Below, piece by piece: positions 1 through 8,535 of a DNA stretch of 32,016 nucleotides. The notes beneath the pieces were generated by a model that was given only the letters and a program-made list of their open reading frames with translations, was not told the origin of the DNA and did no database searches. The first letter of the stretch is position 1, and every line of letters starts with the position of its first letter. Source of the stretch: Bacteriovorax stolpii (GTDB lineage Bacteria > Bdellovibrionota > Bacteriovoracia > Bacteriovoracales > Bacteriovoracaceae); the NCBI GenBank assembly GCA_945885655.1, contig CAMCZE010000004.1, positions 1-32,016 of the forward strand, in the 5' to 3' direction. The position numbers and the translations under genes are program-made.

Positions 1-237
1 GAGATCTTCCCGCTCGGCCTGATCAAGAAGTTTTTCCACTTGTCCAGGCTCAGACTGATCATGCAAAGAAAAAACTCTTTTACCCTGAAGGGAAATTCCT
101 AAATGGTTTAAGAGTTCTTTAAATACCCGAGTGTCTTCGGCCGCAAAGACCTCTCCCTTCTCCAAGGCCTCTCTTACACGAGTCGTAAGATCGCCAAGAT
201 TTCCAATAGGTGTATTTAAGAGAATGATTTTTCCCAC
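1..237 (-). CDS. rsmI: 16S rRNA (cytidine-2'-O)-methyltransferase RsmI, N-terminal part (truncated by window edge)
   Basis: Not in the ORF track. Reverse-complement reading from GTG at 237 gives MGKIILLNTPIGNLGDLTTRVREALEKGEVFAAEDTRVFKELLNHLGI..., open to position 1. The TPIGNLGD and AEDTR motifs are typical of RsmI. Confidence 0.9.
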   Translation of the reverse strand, partial: MGKIILLNTPIGNLGDLTTRVREALEKGEVFAAEDTRVFKELLNHLGISLQGKRVFSLHDQSEPGQVEKLLDQAEREDL

Positions 238-306
238 TCTAAACCCCTTTCTTATACCGTGATAGAGTTATCTACAGTACCGGGCATACACCAAGGAGTA
301 AACCCA

Positions 307-702
307 ATGAGTATGAAGGCCAATGTTCTGCGCGACGCCAACGGAAATATCCTCATTCATATGCAGGGTGATCTTAATTACGACCATTCCGGACCGCTTC
401 GTGGTCAATTACAGACCATTGCTAAAGACAATCCGAACTCCAAAATCACAATTGATATTGGTGCGATTGATTTTGTAGGTTCTTCTGGAATTTGCCATTT
501 TGTTGAGACAGTCAAATTTCTCAAAGAAGGCCGTGAAGCATCGGTTCATCTCTCAAACGTGAAGCCAGAATTTATCAAGATTTTTAAGCTTTATTCACTT
601 AATGAAGCCGATTATGTAGCGGAACTCTTCAATTTCGATAACGATGAAACTGAAAATCTCAGTTCTCGTTTTGCGAATCGTACAAATACTTTCGAAAACT
701 AA
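307..702 (+). CDS. STAS-domain protein (anti-sigma-factor-antagonist type)
   Basis: The ORF 259..702 contains a better start at ATG 307, preceded by AAGGAG. The protein has a STAS-like core ending in IDIGAIDFVGSSGICHFVE with the conserved Ser region. Confidence 0.8.
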   Translation: MSMKANVLRDANGNILIHMQGDLNYDHSGPLRGQLQTIAKDNPNSKITIDIGAIDFVGSSGICHFVETVKFLKEGREASVHLSNVKPEFIKIFKLYSLNEADYVAELFNFDNDETENLSSRFANRTNTFEN

Positions 703-1193
703 AAATTAAAATTAATGATGTTTACAGTAAGAGGGGGCAATGAGCTTCCTCTTACTTTTTGAGAGTCACCAGTAAAGGCCTGCCCATGAAGGCCTTCTTG
801 CAAAATACTGAAGCGGTTAAAACTTCCTTGAGGATCTCTCCCCTCCTCACCGCCACCTTCTTGAGCATCATAGTCTTCACCATAAACATCAGTGGCTTGA
901 TCATAATTACTATCATCGTATGTGCCTTGTTTATTCCTACCGGCCGAAAAAATAACATAGGCCCCAAAAAGAATCCCTGCATACAAACCAATAGAGGCCC
1001 CTTGTGCCACTGCACGAGTAGACGTTCCGAATGCTAACGACGCTGTTCCTAAAAGAGCACCACCAGCAGTCCCATAACCAATAATTGTCAGGACGGCCCG
1101 GGCCTTGGCCGGCATGGCCGCTTGAGCAGGTAGAGGTCTAGTGAGTGTCGCCATCACAATCATGGCCATAAAAAATGTAGCGATTTTTTTCAT
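699..1193 (-). CDS. small secreted/membrane protein with signal peptide and Gly/Ala-rich hydrophobic segment
   Basis: 164-aa ORF with an N-terminal signal sequence (MKKIATFFMAMIVMATLTRPLPAQA) and a Gly-rich hydrophobic hairpin-like stretch. Start overlaps the upstream ORF by 4 nt (1190..1193). Confidence 0.6.
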   Translation of the reverse strand: MKKIATFFMAMIVMATLTRPLPAQAAMPAKARAVLTIIGYGTAGGALLGTASLAFGTSTRAVAQGASIGLYAGILFGAYVIFSAGRNKQGTYDDSNYDQATDVYGEDYDAQEGGGEEGRDPQGSFNRFSILQEGLHGQAFTGDSQKVRGSSLPPLTVNIINFNF

Positions 1194-1540
1194 ACTCTTA
1201 GAGTAATGAACATTAATAATATTTGCAAAACAAACAATTGACCGACTATTTCAATAAACCTTGATGGTGCTCCAAAAAGTCCAGATAAAAAATATTGTGA
1301 GTTTCGTAATCGATTCATTTGATTCCGTAACATACTCTCTGATCCAACGAGGGAACTTTTGACTTCTCCAACTTCGATGACCCATCCCCCATACTGTTTT
1401 ATCATCCTGGCCACATCCACTTGCCCTAATCCCCTAGCTCTTAAAAGCTGAGGAGAAACAAGAAGAGGCAATCCTTTAGCATGAAAATTCTCTGACGCTT
1501 TTTTTTCTATCTCAATGGCGTGTAACGAATTCCCGCACAC
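1190..1540 (-). CDS. YraN/UPF0102-like protein (divergent PD-(D/E)XK fold candidate); start uncertain
   Basis: The track ORF is 1190..1654, but it overlaps the rnhB 3' end. The GTG at 1540 is one plausible start. Residues EIEKKASENFHAKGL...GLGQVDV...WVIEVGEVKSS align by eye with the YraN pattern GE-A--YL--KG----...GEIDLI...FVEVK-R. It also sits in the usual yraN position after rnhB. Confidence 0.5.
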   Translation of the reverse strand: MCGNSLHAIEIEKKASENFHAKGLPLLVSPQLLRARGLGQVDVARMIKQYGGWVIEVGEVKSSLVGSESMLRNQMNRLRNSQYFLSGLFGAPSRFIEIVGQLFVLQILLMFITLRV

Positions 1541-2213
1541 CTTTAAAGGTTTTACGATGGATGGGACTTGGCCCATGGAGCTTGATGGCCTCACGGTGGG
1601 CCGATGTGGGATATCCGAAGTGAGTGTTAAATCCGTATTGAGGATAAATTTCATGCATGTCTCTCATAAAAGCATCACGCTTTTCTTTAGCGATGATGGA
1701 GGCGAGCCCAATTAATAGAGATTTTGAATCCCCTTTAATAATAGGAATCTCATTCCAAGAAGAGAGCTTATTACCGTGACGAAGTTTCATAGGCCCATCA
1801 ATTAGGATTGTCGTTGAGCCTTTTTTCGACTTTGAAAGAAACTGTGCTGCCTCTTTCATCCCTCGCAGACTGGCCCCTAAAATGTTCTCTTCATCAATAA
1901 TATTGTGGTCCATATCCCAGGTGGTAAAAGTTAATTTAATGCCTTTAAACTCAATTTCACCACTTGCTCGATAGGAGAGAAAAAAAACGCCCAGCTTCTG
2001 CAAAACTTTAAGCCTATCCGCAGAACTGAGTTTTTTAGAGTCTTTAATACCTTTTGATTTAAGAAACTTAAGAAATACTTTTAGATTTTCGGCCGACTCA
2101 AATAAAACACGTACCGCTCCAATGACAACAGGTCCACCCAAGGGACCTCTTCCCACTTCATCAACAGCGATAATTTCTTGAGGAAAATTCTGAACAAGCT
2201 TAAGTTCAATCAT
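1512..2213 (-). CDS. rnhB: ribonuclease HII
   Basis: 233 aa with the VDEVGRGPLGGPVVIGAV, GIKDSKKLS and LASIIAKEKRD motifs of RNase HII. Confidence 0.95.
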   Translation of the reverse strand: MIELKLVQNFPQEIIAVDEVGRGPLGGPVVIGAVRVLFESAENLKVFLKFLKSKGIKDSKKLSSADRLKVLQKLGVFFLSYRASGEIEFKGIKLTFTTWDMDHNIIDEENILGASLRGMKEAAQFLSKSKKGSTTILIDGPMKLRHGNKLSSWNEIPIIKGDSKSLLIGLASIIAKEKRDAFMRDMHEIYPQYGFNTHFGYPTSAHREAIKLHGPSPIHRKTFKGVREFVTRH

Positions 2214-2241
2214 GAGAAGGTGTAACCCAGGTTAAATCCTA

Positions 2242-2271
2242 ATAAATAAAAGTCGGTTAACTTTTATTTAT
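2242..2271. promoter_or_regulatory. AT-rich perfect inverted repeat (12-bp arms, 6-nt spacer) upstream of rnhB
   Basis: ATAAATAAAAGT (2242-2253) - cggtta - ACTTTTATTTAT (2260-2271), located 29 bp upstream of the rnhB start. Confidence 0.6.
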
Positions 2272-2344
2272 CTCTTTCATATTTTTACCTCATGCAGAAA
2301 GAGAATAAAAGAAATTTTCTAAAATCAGGATAGTGTGCACAAAC

Positions 2345-2370
2345 AAAAAAGGCCCCTTTCGGGGCCCTCT
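2345..2370 (-). terminator. Rho-independent terminator after rplS
   Basis: Minus-strand stem GGCCCC-GAAA-GGGGCC followed by TTTTTTG, immediately downstream of the rplS stop. Confidence 0.9.
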
Positions 2371-2387
2371 TTTGGAAAAACTTTTGA

Positions 2388-2747
2388 TTAACGAGAGTAA
2401 TCGATAGCTACACGAGCTGCTTTACCAGTACGTTCACGTAGATAGTTGTGTTTAGCGCGACGAGATTTCCCTTTAGAGATAATCGTAACACCTTCAACTG
2501 CTGGTGAATGGAATGGAAATACACGTTCAACACCAACACCATCAGACATTTTACGAACACGGAAGTGACCGTTAACTTGTCCAGGGTGCTTCATAGCAAT
2601 ACATGTACCTTGGAATACCTGAATACGAGTTTTTTCACCCTCTTTGATTCGAACGGCAACTTCAATTGTGTCACCAGTTCTGAAAGCAGGGAGTTTCGCA
2701 ACGTTTGGGTTCGCATGCTGTTTTTCAACAAGATCAACTAAATTCAT
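2388..2747 (-). CDS. rplS: 50S ribosomal protein bL19
   Basis: 119 aa; FRTGDTIEVAVRIKEGEKTRIQVFQGTCIA and GVGVERVFPFHSP are bL19 motifs. Confidence 0.97.
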   Translation of the reverse strand: MNLVDLVEKQHANPNVAKLPAFRTGDTIEVAVRIKEGEKTRIQVFQGTCIAMKHPGQVNGHFRVRKMSDGVGVERVFPFHSPAVEGVTIISKGKSRRAKHNYLRERTGKAARVAIDYSR

Positions 2748-2816
2748 AACGTCCTCACATAGACTTGTCTTCCATTCGGCGAACTTGTGCCCAGAGGGAA
2801 GGAAAAAATTAAAGGA

Positions 2817-3392
2817 TCAGAGGCTTCTGGCGAGCCGGTCACAATAAATTGCGACAGCTGATCGAACAGACAGATGATTATATCCGTCATCTGCTATGCC
2901 AAATATTGGCTCTAGCCGAAAATCGGCCTGTTCAACAACCGAGGCAGTTAATCCCCATCCTGTACCAAATAACAAGAACATAGGTTTTCCGTCAAGACGA
3001 ATCTGCTCTAGGAGCGCTTTTTCTTTTCCATCATATTTTTCAAAATTCGCACCGGTCACCACAACAAAAGGACGCTGCCCTTCAATCTTAGTGATTTCTT
3101 CAATGGCCAGCTCTATTGAATCAATGACTTCCGCCTCTGCTAAGGCATTTTTTCGGTCTGGATTATAGATCAGTCCAGAGTCCGCTTCCCAAAAACCTAA
3201 GATTTTTTTAACCATGGCCTGTTGGGTCTTAATAGGGGTAATGAGAAAATAATGCTTAAACCCAAAAGTTCGAGCAGTACGAGAAATATCGTGAATATCA
3301 AGATTAGTCACCGAGGTGGTGATCTCTTTACCATCCTTAGACCTGATAGGCCCGTGGACAAGTCCAATGTAACTAGCTGTAGGTAATTTCAT
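2817..3392 (-). CDS. SAM-dependent RNA methyltransferase of the SPOUT superfamily (Methyltrn_RNA_4 type)
   Basis: Within ORF 2817..3434, the internal start MKLPTASYIGLVHGPIRSKDGKEITTSVTNLDIHDISRTARTFG fits the family better than the upstream start. LLFGTGWGLTASV is a knot-like C-terminus. Located between trmD and rplS. Confidence 0.8.
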   Translation of the reverse strand: MKLPTASYIGLVHGPIRSKDGKEITTSVTNLDIHDISRTARTFGFKHYFLITPIKTQQAMVKKILGFWEADSGLIYNPDRKNALAEAEVIDSIELAIEEITKIEGQRPFVVVTGANFEKYDGKEKALLEQIRLDGKPMFLLFGTGWGLTASVVEQADFRLEPIFGIADDGYNHLSVRSAVAIYCDRLARSL

Positions 3393-3439
3393 GGCCCATG
3401 AATATAAGAAACACCGAAAGGTGTCACGTACCATTTGGC

Positions 3440-4174
3440 CTATTTGATAAGATCAGGGCGATGTTTTTTTGTCATGCGAAGTTTTTCTTGGCCCTGCCAC
3501 TCTACGATCTTTTTGTGATGCCCTTGGACCAAAACATCTGGCACCAACATTCCTTCAAATTCACGAGGTTTGGTATATTGAGGATATTCAATGAATCCAT
3601 CTTCAAATGAGTCGGCCTCACTGGATAATTTATTACCTAAAATGCCCGGAACAAATCTCACAGCACTATCAAGCATCAACATAACTGCTAACTCTCCGCC
3701 TGTAAGAACCACATCTCCAATAGAATAATACTCTTGAACATACTTTTCTAAAAATCGCTCATCCACTCCCTCATAACGGCCACAGATAAACACCAGATCT
3801 TTTGCTTCTGGGCCCATGTGAGTGGTAGCAAATTCGCGAGCGACCTTGTTATCCCACACTCTGCCTCGAGGTGAAGTGTAAACCACACATAGCTCCTCTA
3901 CCGATGCATATCCCCCGGCCTCAACCACGCCCTTTATAAGTGCATCTCGCAGAATATCTGCCTTCATCACCATACCAGGTCCACCGCCATAGGGTGAATC
4001 ATCCACACTTTTATATTTTGTCGTGGAGTAATCACGAACGTTTACACACTTCACTTCAAATTTAAAATCCCTTTCATGACGTTCACCACGAAAGGCCTGG
4101 CCTGCAATGCCACATTCTAAAAGAGGTTTAAAAAATTCTGGAAAAAGAGTGAGAATCCAAATACGTCTCATCAC
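3440..4174 (-). CDS. trmD: tRNA (guanine-N1)-methyltransferase
   Basis: 244 aa; WILTLFPEFF, YGGGPGMVMK, ICGRYEGVDERF and SIGDVVLTGGELA are TrmD motifs. Confidence 0.97.
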   Translation of the reverse strand: MMRRIWILTLFPEFFKPLLECGIAGQAFRGERHERDFKFEVKCVNVRDYSTTKYKSVDDSPYGGGPGMVMKADILRDALIKGVVEAGGYASVEELCVVYTSPRGRVWDNKVAREFATTHMGPEAKDLVFICGRYEGVDERFLEKYVQEYYSIGDVVLTGGELAVMLMLDSAVRFVPGILGNKLSSEADSFEDGFIEYPQYTKPREFEGMLVPDVLVQGHHKKIVEWQGQEKLRMTKKHRPDLIK

Positions 4175-4713
4175 TCCGTAAACTCCGGCATAATCATGGT
4201 GATTTTTTTATTTTCAACGTCCACATTTGGAAAAAAAGCATCTACATAAGGAAGAGTTATGAGCTCTCCATTAACGAGTCTTACTTCAAAAAGATACTGC
4301 ATACCATTATCAGAAAAACTTTCAAGTTTACCTAACTCTTCCCCAGAAGGTGCCACCACCATCATATCGATGAGGTCTACCAGATAAACCTCTCCATCAT
4401 CAACGTCAGGAAAAGATTCTCGATCAAGGAAGATTTCAAATGGCAATAAGGTTTCAAGATGGGTGCGATCACGAATGCCATCTAGCTGGCAAATGACCTT
4501 GTTCCCAAAACGAAGTTTGACTATGTGCCACTGCTGACCTTGTTCTGGAATTTTTGATTTCGGAGCAGCTGGAAATAGCCAAACATCCATATCATCATCA
4601 AGAACACTTTCATCTTGGTTGGGATTTAATAAACGAAATTCAACTTCACCCTTAATACCATGAGGGTGGGCGGCGAAGGCCATCTTAATTAACTGATCTT
4701 TGGATTTTGTCAT
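4171..4713 (-). CDS. rimM: ribosome maturation factor RimM
   Basis: HPHGIKGEVEFRLL and PYVDAFFPNVDVENKKITM motifs. The ATG at 4713 (MTKSKDQ) is preferred, because the tracked TTG start at 4731 lies inside a hairpin. 4-nt overlap with trmD. Confidence 0.9.
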   Translation of the reverse strand: MTKSKDQLIKMAFAAHPHGIKGEVEFRLLNPNQDESVLDDDMDVWLFPAAPKSKIPEQGQQWHIVKLRFGNKVICQLDGIRDRTHLETLLPFEIFLDRESFPDVDDGEVYLVDLIDMMVVAPSGEELGKLESFSDNGMQYLFEVRLVNGELITLPYVDAFFPNVDVENKKITMIMPEFTE

Positions 4714-4722
4714 GAAATAAAA

Positions 4723-4760
4723 ATACCCCAATTAAACATTAAACTGCTTAATTGGGGTAT
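4723..4760 (-). promoter_or_regulatory. perfect 13-bp hairpin with T-rich 3' flank between khpA and rimM (terminator/attenuator or RBS-occluding structure)
   Basis: ATACCCCAATTAA (4723-4735) and TTAATTGGGGTAT (4748-4760) are exact inverted repeats with a 12-nt loop. On the minus strand the stem is followed by TTTTATTTC and then the rimM ATG. Confidence 0.8.
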
Positions 4761-4781
4761 ATAAAATTTTTGAAGTGAATA

Positions 4782-5021
4782 CTACTCAATAATTTCGAGG
4801 ACTGATCTCTTCCTCAGCTTGGTCGAAGCTGCATTTAGAATTGTTCTTAATGCCCTAGCTGTTCTTCCTTGCTTTCCGATCACTTTACCAAGGTCAGACT
4901 TATCTACCTTAAGCTCAATAACCGTAGTCTGCTCACCGTTGATCTCATTGACTTCCACATTATCGGGCATGTCTACGAGGGCCTTGGCAACAATCTCAAT
5001 CAGAGTTTTCAATTCGCTCAT
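4782..5021 (-). CDS. khpA: KH-domain RNA-binding protein KhpA
   Basis: 79 aa with the KH GxxG loop ([20 protein letters not shown]); positioned between rpsP and rimM as usual. Confidence 0.92.
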   Translation of the reverse strand: MSELKTLIEIVAKALVDMPDNVEVNEINGEQTTVIELKVDKSDLGKVIGKQGRTARALRTILNAASTKLRKRSVLEIIE

Positions 5022-5069
5022 AATACCTACTTGTGTTAGAGCAGATCCGAGAATAAACCTCGAATAAAA

Positions 5070-5312
5070 TTATAACTTGATATTATTATTTTTAAGCAAA
5101 GTTCTTACAGTATCTGAAAGTTGAGCACCTTTAGAGAGCCACGTTTTGATTCCTTCTACGTTCACCATTTTTAGCATATCTGGAGACTTAGGATCATACT
5201 GTCCTAATTTCTCTAAAAATTGGCCATCACGAGGACTACGTGAATTTGTGGCCACGATTGTATAAACAGGACGGTTTTTGCGGCCGCCACGGGCCATTCT
5301 GATTTTTACCAT
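5070..5312 (-). CDS. rpsP: 30S ribosomal protein bS16
   Basis: 80 aa; MVKIRMARGGRKNRPVYTIVATNSRSPRDGQFLEKLGQYDP. Confidence 0.97.
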   Translation of the reverse strand: MVKIRMARGGRKNRPVYTIVATNSRSPRDGQFLEKLGQYDPKSPDMLKMVNVEGIKTWLSKGAQLSDTVRTLLKNNNIKL

Positions 5313-5402
5313 TTGAGCATCTCCTATAAAGATCGCGAAAAAATTTAGTGTTTTTATATTTCATCAAAAAGCTAAAGTCAAACTCCGCAGGCCATTAACC
5401 CC

Positions 5403-6842
5403 TTAAAAATACTTCTTTCCGAAAGGGCTTTTTTTATTATCCTTTTCAGGTTTCTGTGCAAATGGCTGTTGTTTCTGAGGAGCTTGGCGGAATCCTTTGA
5501 CGGGACCCATGCCTGGAAGATTTGGAAGTCCTCCTCCTTTCATCATCCCCATCATACCAACCATCATCTGACGCATCTGTCCAAATCGTTCAATAAATTG
5601 ATTCACTTCCTGAACCGTACGACCGGCCCCAGAGGCAATTCTCTTACGACGAGGACTATCGATAAGATCCACGTCTTCGCGCTCTTTTTTTGTCATCGAG
5701 TTAATGATGACCTTCATTTTTTTCATTTCATTTTCGGCCGGACCTAAATCGCCCATCTGGCGAAGGGCCCCACCCATCCCTGGTATCATTTTAAGAATAG
5801 AACCAAAAGAACCAAGACGGTTAATGGTCTCCATCTGTTTAACAAAATCGTTGATGGTGAATTTGCCTTTTTCAAGATTGGCCATCATACCCATGGCATC
5901 GTCTTGGTTAATGGCCTCTTCAGCTTTTTCAACCAAAGAGAGAACATCTCCCATATCAAGAATACGTTTGGCCAAACGATCTGGATGAAAGGACTCTAGG
6001 TCCTTCATCTTCTCACCCACCGAAATAAATTTTATGGGCACACCTGTTACATAACGAATCGAAAGGGCCGCACCACCTCGAGCATCTGAATCCATTTTTG
6101 AAAGCACAACACCAGTAAGGCCCACTTTTTCATGGAAAACCTTGGCAACGTTGACGGCCTCTTGGCCTGTCATCGCATCGGCCACAATAAGAACTTCAGG
6201 ATTATCCAGAGATTTACGAACATCAACGAGTTGATTCATAAGTTCATCGTCAACTTGCAAACGTCCTGCAGTATCAATAATGGCGATTTCTTTATGCATC
6301 TTACGAGCATAAGCTAAACCATTTTTGACAATCTCCACAGGAGATTGAGTTAAATCAGAATCAAAATAATCGACCCCTAAATTTTTAGCATGAGTGATCA
6401 ACTGATCTTTAGCGGCAGGACGAAAATTATCCGCAGGAATAAGAAGCACTTCTTTTTTATTTTTATTACGAAGAAAAAGGGCCAGTTTACCGGCAAAAGT
6501 TGTTTTACCAGCACCATTAAGACCCACAATCAAAATGGGTATCACTGGTGGGCGATTAAGATTAAGAGTCTCCTGCTCACCACCCATAAGTCGGGCCAAT
6601 TCATCATGCATAATCTTAACAAACTGCTGTCCGGGCTCAACACCTTTAAGCACTTTTTCACCGAGAGCTTCGGTCTTAACTTTTTCAACAAATTCTTTTA
6701 CGACTTTAAAATTTACGTCAGCTTCTAAAAGTGCGGTCTTCACTCCTTTAAGTGTTTCCTCAATATTGGCCTCGGAGATTTTGTGACTGCCTTTGAGTGC
6801 GCGAAACGCGTCTGAAAACTTCTCACTTAAATTATCGAACAT
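5403..6842 (-). CDS. ffh: signal recognition particle protein Ffh
   Basis: GLNGAGKTTFAGKLA, IDTAGRLQ, LSKMDSDARGGAALS and a Met-rich M domain (MVGMMGMMKGGG). Start could be 6842 or 6848. Confidence 0.97.
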   Translation of the reverse strand: MFDNLSEKFSDAFRALKGSHKISEANIEETLKGVKTALLEADVNFKVVKEFVEKVKTEALGEKVLKGVEPGQQFVKIMHDELARLMGGEQETLNLNRPPVIPILIVGLNGAGKTTFAGKLALFLRNKNKKEVLLIPADNFRPAAKDQLITHAKNLGVDYFDSDLTQSPVEIVKNGLAYARKMHKEIAIIDTAGRLQVDDELMNQLVDVRKSLDNPEVLIVADAMTGQEAVNVAKVFHEKVGLTGVVLSKMDSDARGGAALSIRYVTGVPIKFISVGEKMKDLESFHPDRLAKRILDMGDVLSLVEKAEEAINQDDAMGMMANLEKGKFTINDFVKQMETINRLGSFGSILKMIPGMGGALRQMGDLGPAENEMKKMKVIINSMTKKEREDVDLIDSPRRKRIASGAGRTVQEVNQFIERFGQMRQMMVGMMGMMKGGGLPNLPGMGPVKGFRQAPQKQQPFAQKPEKDNKKSPFGKKYF

Positions 6843-7305
6843 GGTCATCTCCCTTAAGATTTTCGAGCAGAAGCTTACTACACTCTAAAGGATGCGACAC
6901 TATGAAATCGGCCCCAAATTCCTTTAAGGTTTGTGAAGATGCATCCCGCTGCCAAATGGCCCCTATGGCCATAACTCCAAAATTTTTTGCTCCTACCATA
7001 TCGGCCGAGCTATCCCCAATGACACAAATAGAATGTTTGGGAGTGCTGCCTAAGAGTGAAAACAGGCCAGCGACGTGAGGCTTACCAGGAGCATCATCTG
7101 GTGTACAAAGTTGATCAAAAAGATGAAGAATGCCCATCTCTTCAAAGAAGCGCAGTGTTGAGGCACGCCCTCTCGCCGTCCACACATAAAGCATGTAGTC
7201 CTGTGTAAGCTCTAATAAAAGCTCTTTGATTCCAGGAAAAAGTTTATATTTGGCCCCAGACGTATCAAGAATCGTTCCGTCACAATCAAAAACAACATGC
7301 TTCAT
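6832..7305 (-). CDS. HAD-superfamily hydrolase (phosphatase-like)
   Basis: 157 aa; VFDCDGTILDTSG, YVWTARGR and CVIGDSSADMVGAKNFG are HAD motifs I, II and IV. Confidence 0.85.
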   Translation of the reverse strand: MKHVVFDCDGTILDTSGAKYKLFPGIKELLLELTQDYMLYVWTARGRASTLRFFEEMGILHLFDQLCTPDDAPGKPHVAGLFSLLGSTPKHSICVIGDSSADMVGAKNFGVMAIGAIWQRDASSQTLKEFGADFIVSHPLECSKLLLENLKGDDHVR

Positions 7306-7371
7306 GGTAAAGATTCTAAATAAAGTTAAGCGATAATTACAACTAATTACATCTTCGATTAAACATAGCCC

Positions 7372-8466
7372 ATGAATTATCCACGCCCTTTTGGCCCAGA
7401 ATTAAGCCTAAAACTCAAAAGTTTCAGAGGTCATGCCAAACCGATTAAGTTGGGCCAGATTGATTTTGACTCTAAACTCATCCTGGCCCCTATGGCGGGG
7501 ATCTGTAATATTCCTTTTCGCATTCTCATGGAAGACTTAGGGGCCGGTGGTACTGTTTCTGAGCTCATTTCATGCCACGGGATTAACTATGGTAATCAAC
7601 GAACCCTTGAAATGCTCAAGATCCATCCCTTAGAGAGAAATGTAGGTATCCAACTTTTTGGTGAAGATCCTGAATCGATGGCCAAGGCCAGTGAAGTGGC
7701 AGAAAGTTACGGGCCCAAATTTTTAGACATTAACATGGGCTGCCCTGTGACCAAAGTGGTCACCAAGGGTGGTGGCTCGGCCTTGATGAAAGACATTAAA
7801 AATCTAGCGCCATTATTTGAAAAAATGCGCTCTCGCATGAAGATCCCTTTATCAATTAAAATTAGAACAGGCTGGGATTCTAGTTCTCTGAACGCCGCTG
7901 AGGTGATGAAAATTGCGGCCGAGTCAGGGATTGAATGGGTCGCCATCCATGGACGCACACGCACTCAGCAGTACACGGGCCAAGCAAATTGGGATTTTAT
8001 CGAAAATCTCAATGAAGTTAAAAAAACTCCTCTTATTGGCAATGGTGACCTCCATCATCCCTATGGAGTTTCTGAGCGTCTTCAAAAAACTCAGTGTGAT
8101 GCTTTGATGATTGCCCGCGGGGCCCTTCGAAATCCTTTTATTTTCCTTGAATCACTTGATCCTCATTATGCTTCTCAAAAAAGATCTGTCTTCAATGGGT
8201 CCGATTATTGGGAGGTAGTGCAAAGACTTCATCACTACACCACGGAAACTTTTTCTGAAGAGCGGACCATCTTGGTCCAGATCAGAAAACTTGTGGTTTG
8301 GTTTGCTGCTGGTTTTCCCCATGCCGCCGCTTTCAGATCAAGAATCTTTACATGCCAAAATTTAGAGGAGTGCATGAAGATTTCGGAAGAGTACTTTTTA
8401 GGCCTTGGAAGTGCTCAAAAATTCATCAACTACGATGAAGTATTCATGAGTTCGGGCCATGGCTAA
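7372..8466 (+). CDS. dus: tRNA-dihydrouridine synthase (DusB-like)
   Basis: 364 aa; LAPMAGICNIPFR, DINMGCPVTKVVTKGGGSALM, IKIRTGWD, IHGRTRTQQYTG and ARGALRNPFIF. Confidence 0.92.
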   Translation: MNYPRPFGPELSLKLKSFRGHAKPIKLGQIDFDSKLILAPMAGICNIPFRILMEDLGAGGTVSELISCHGINYGNQRTLEMLKIHPLERNVGIQLFGEDPESMAKASEVAESYGPKFLDINMGCPVTKVVTKGGGSALMKDIKNLAPLFEKMRSRMKIPLSIKIRTGWDSSSLNAAEVMKIAAESGIEWVAIHGRTRTQQYTGQANWDFIENLNEVKKTPLIGNGDLHHPYGVSERLQKTQCDALMIARGALRNPFIFLESLDPHYASQKRSVFNGSDYWEVVQRLHHYTTETFSEERTILVQIRKLVVWFAAGFPHAAAFRSRIFTCQNLEECMKISEEYFLGLGSAQKFINYDEVFMSSGHG

Positions 8467-8535
8467 CCCCCTTAATTCCCGACGTATCAAATAAGCTATC
8501 AAGATTTCCGATGTTTTAGCCGAAAATAGAGAGGT

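Noticed and set aside
752-1037. Overlapping ORFs 752..1015 (-) and 759..1037 (+)
   Set aside because: Both sit inside the 699..1193 coding region in other frames, with low-complexity His/Met/Ile-rich translations and no SD; shadow ORFs.
1499-1506. A8 run near the rnhB stop as a programmed-frameshift site joining rnhB to the downstream ORF
   Set aside because: On the minus strand the A8 run lies 3' of the rnhB TGA, so slippage there could not bypass the stop. Simple gene overlap explains it.
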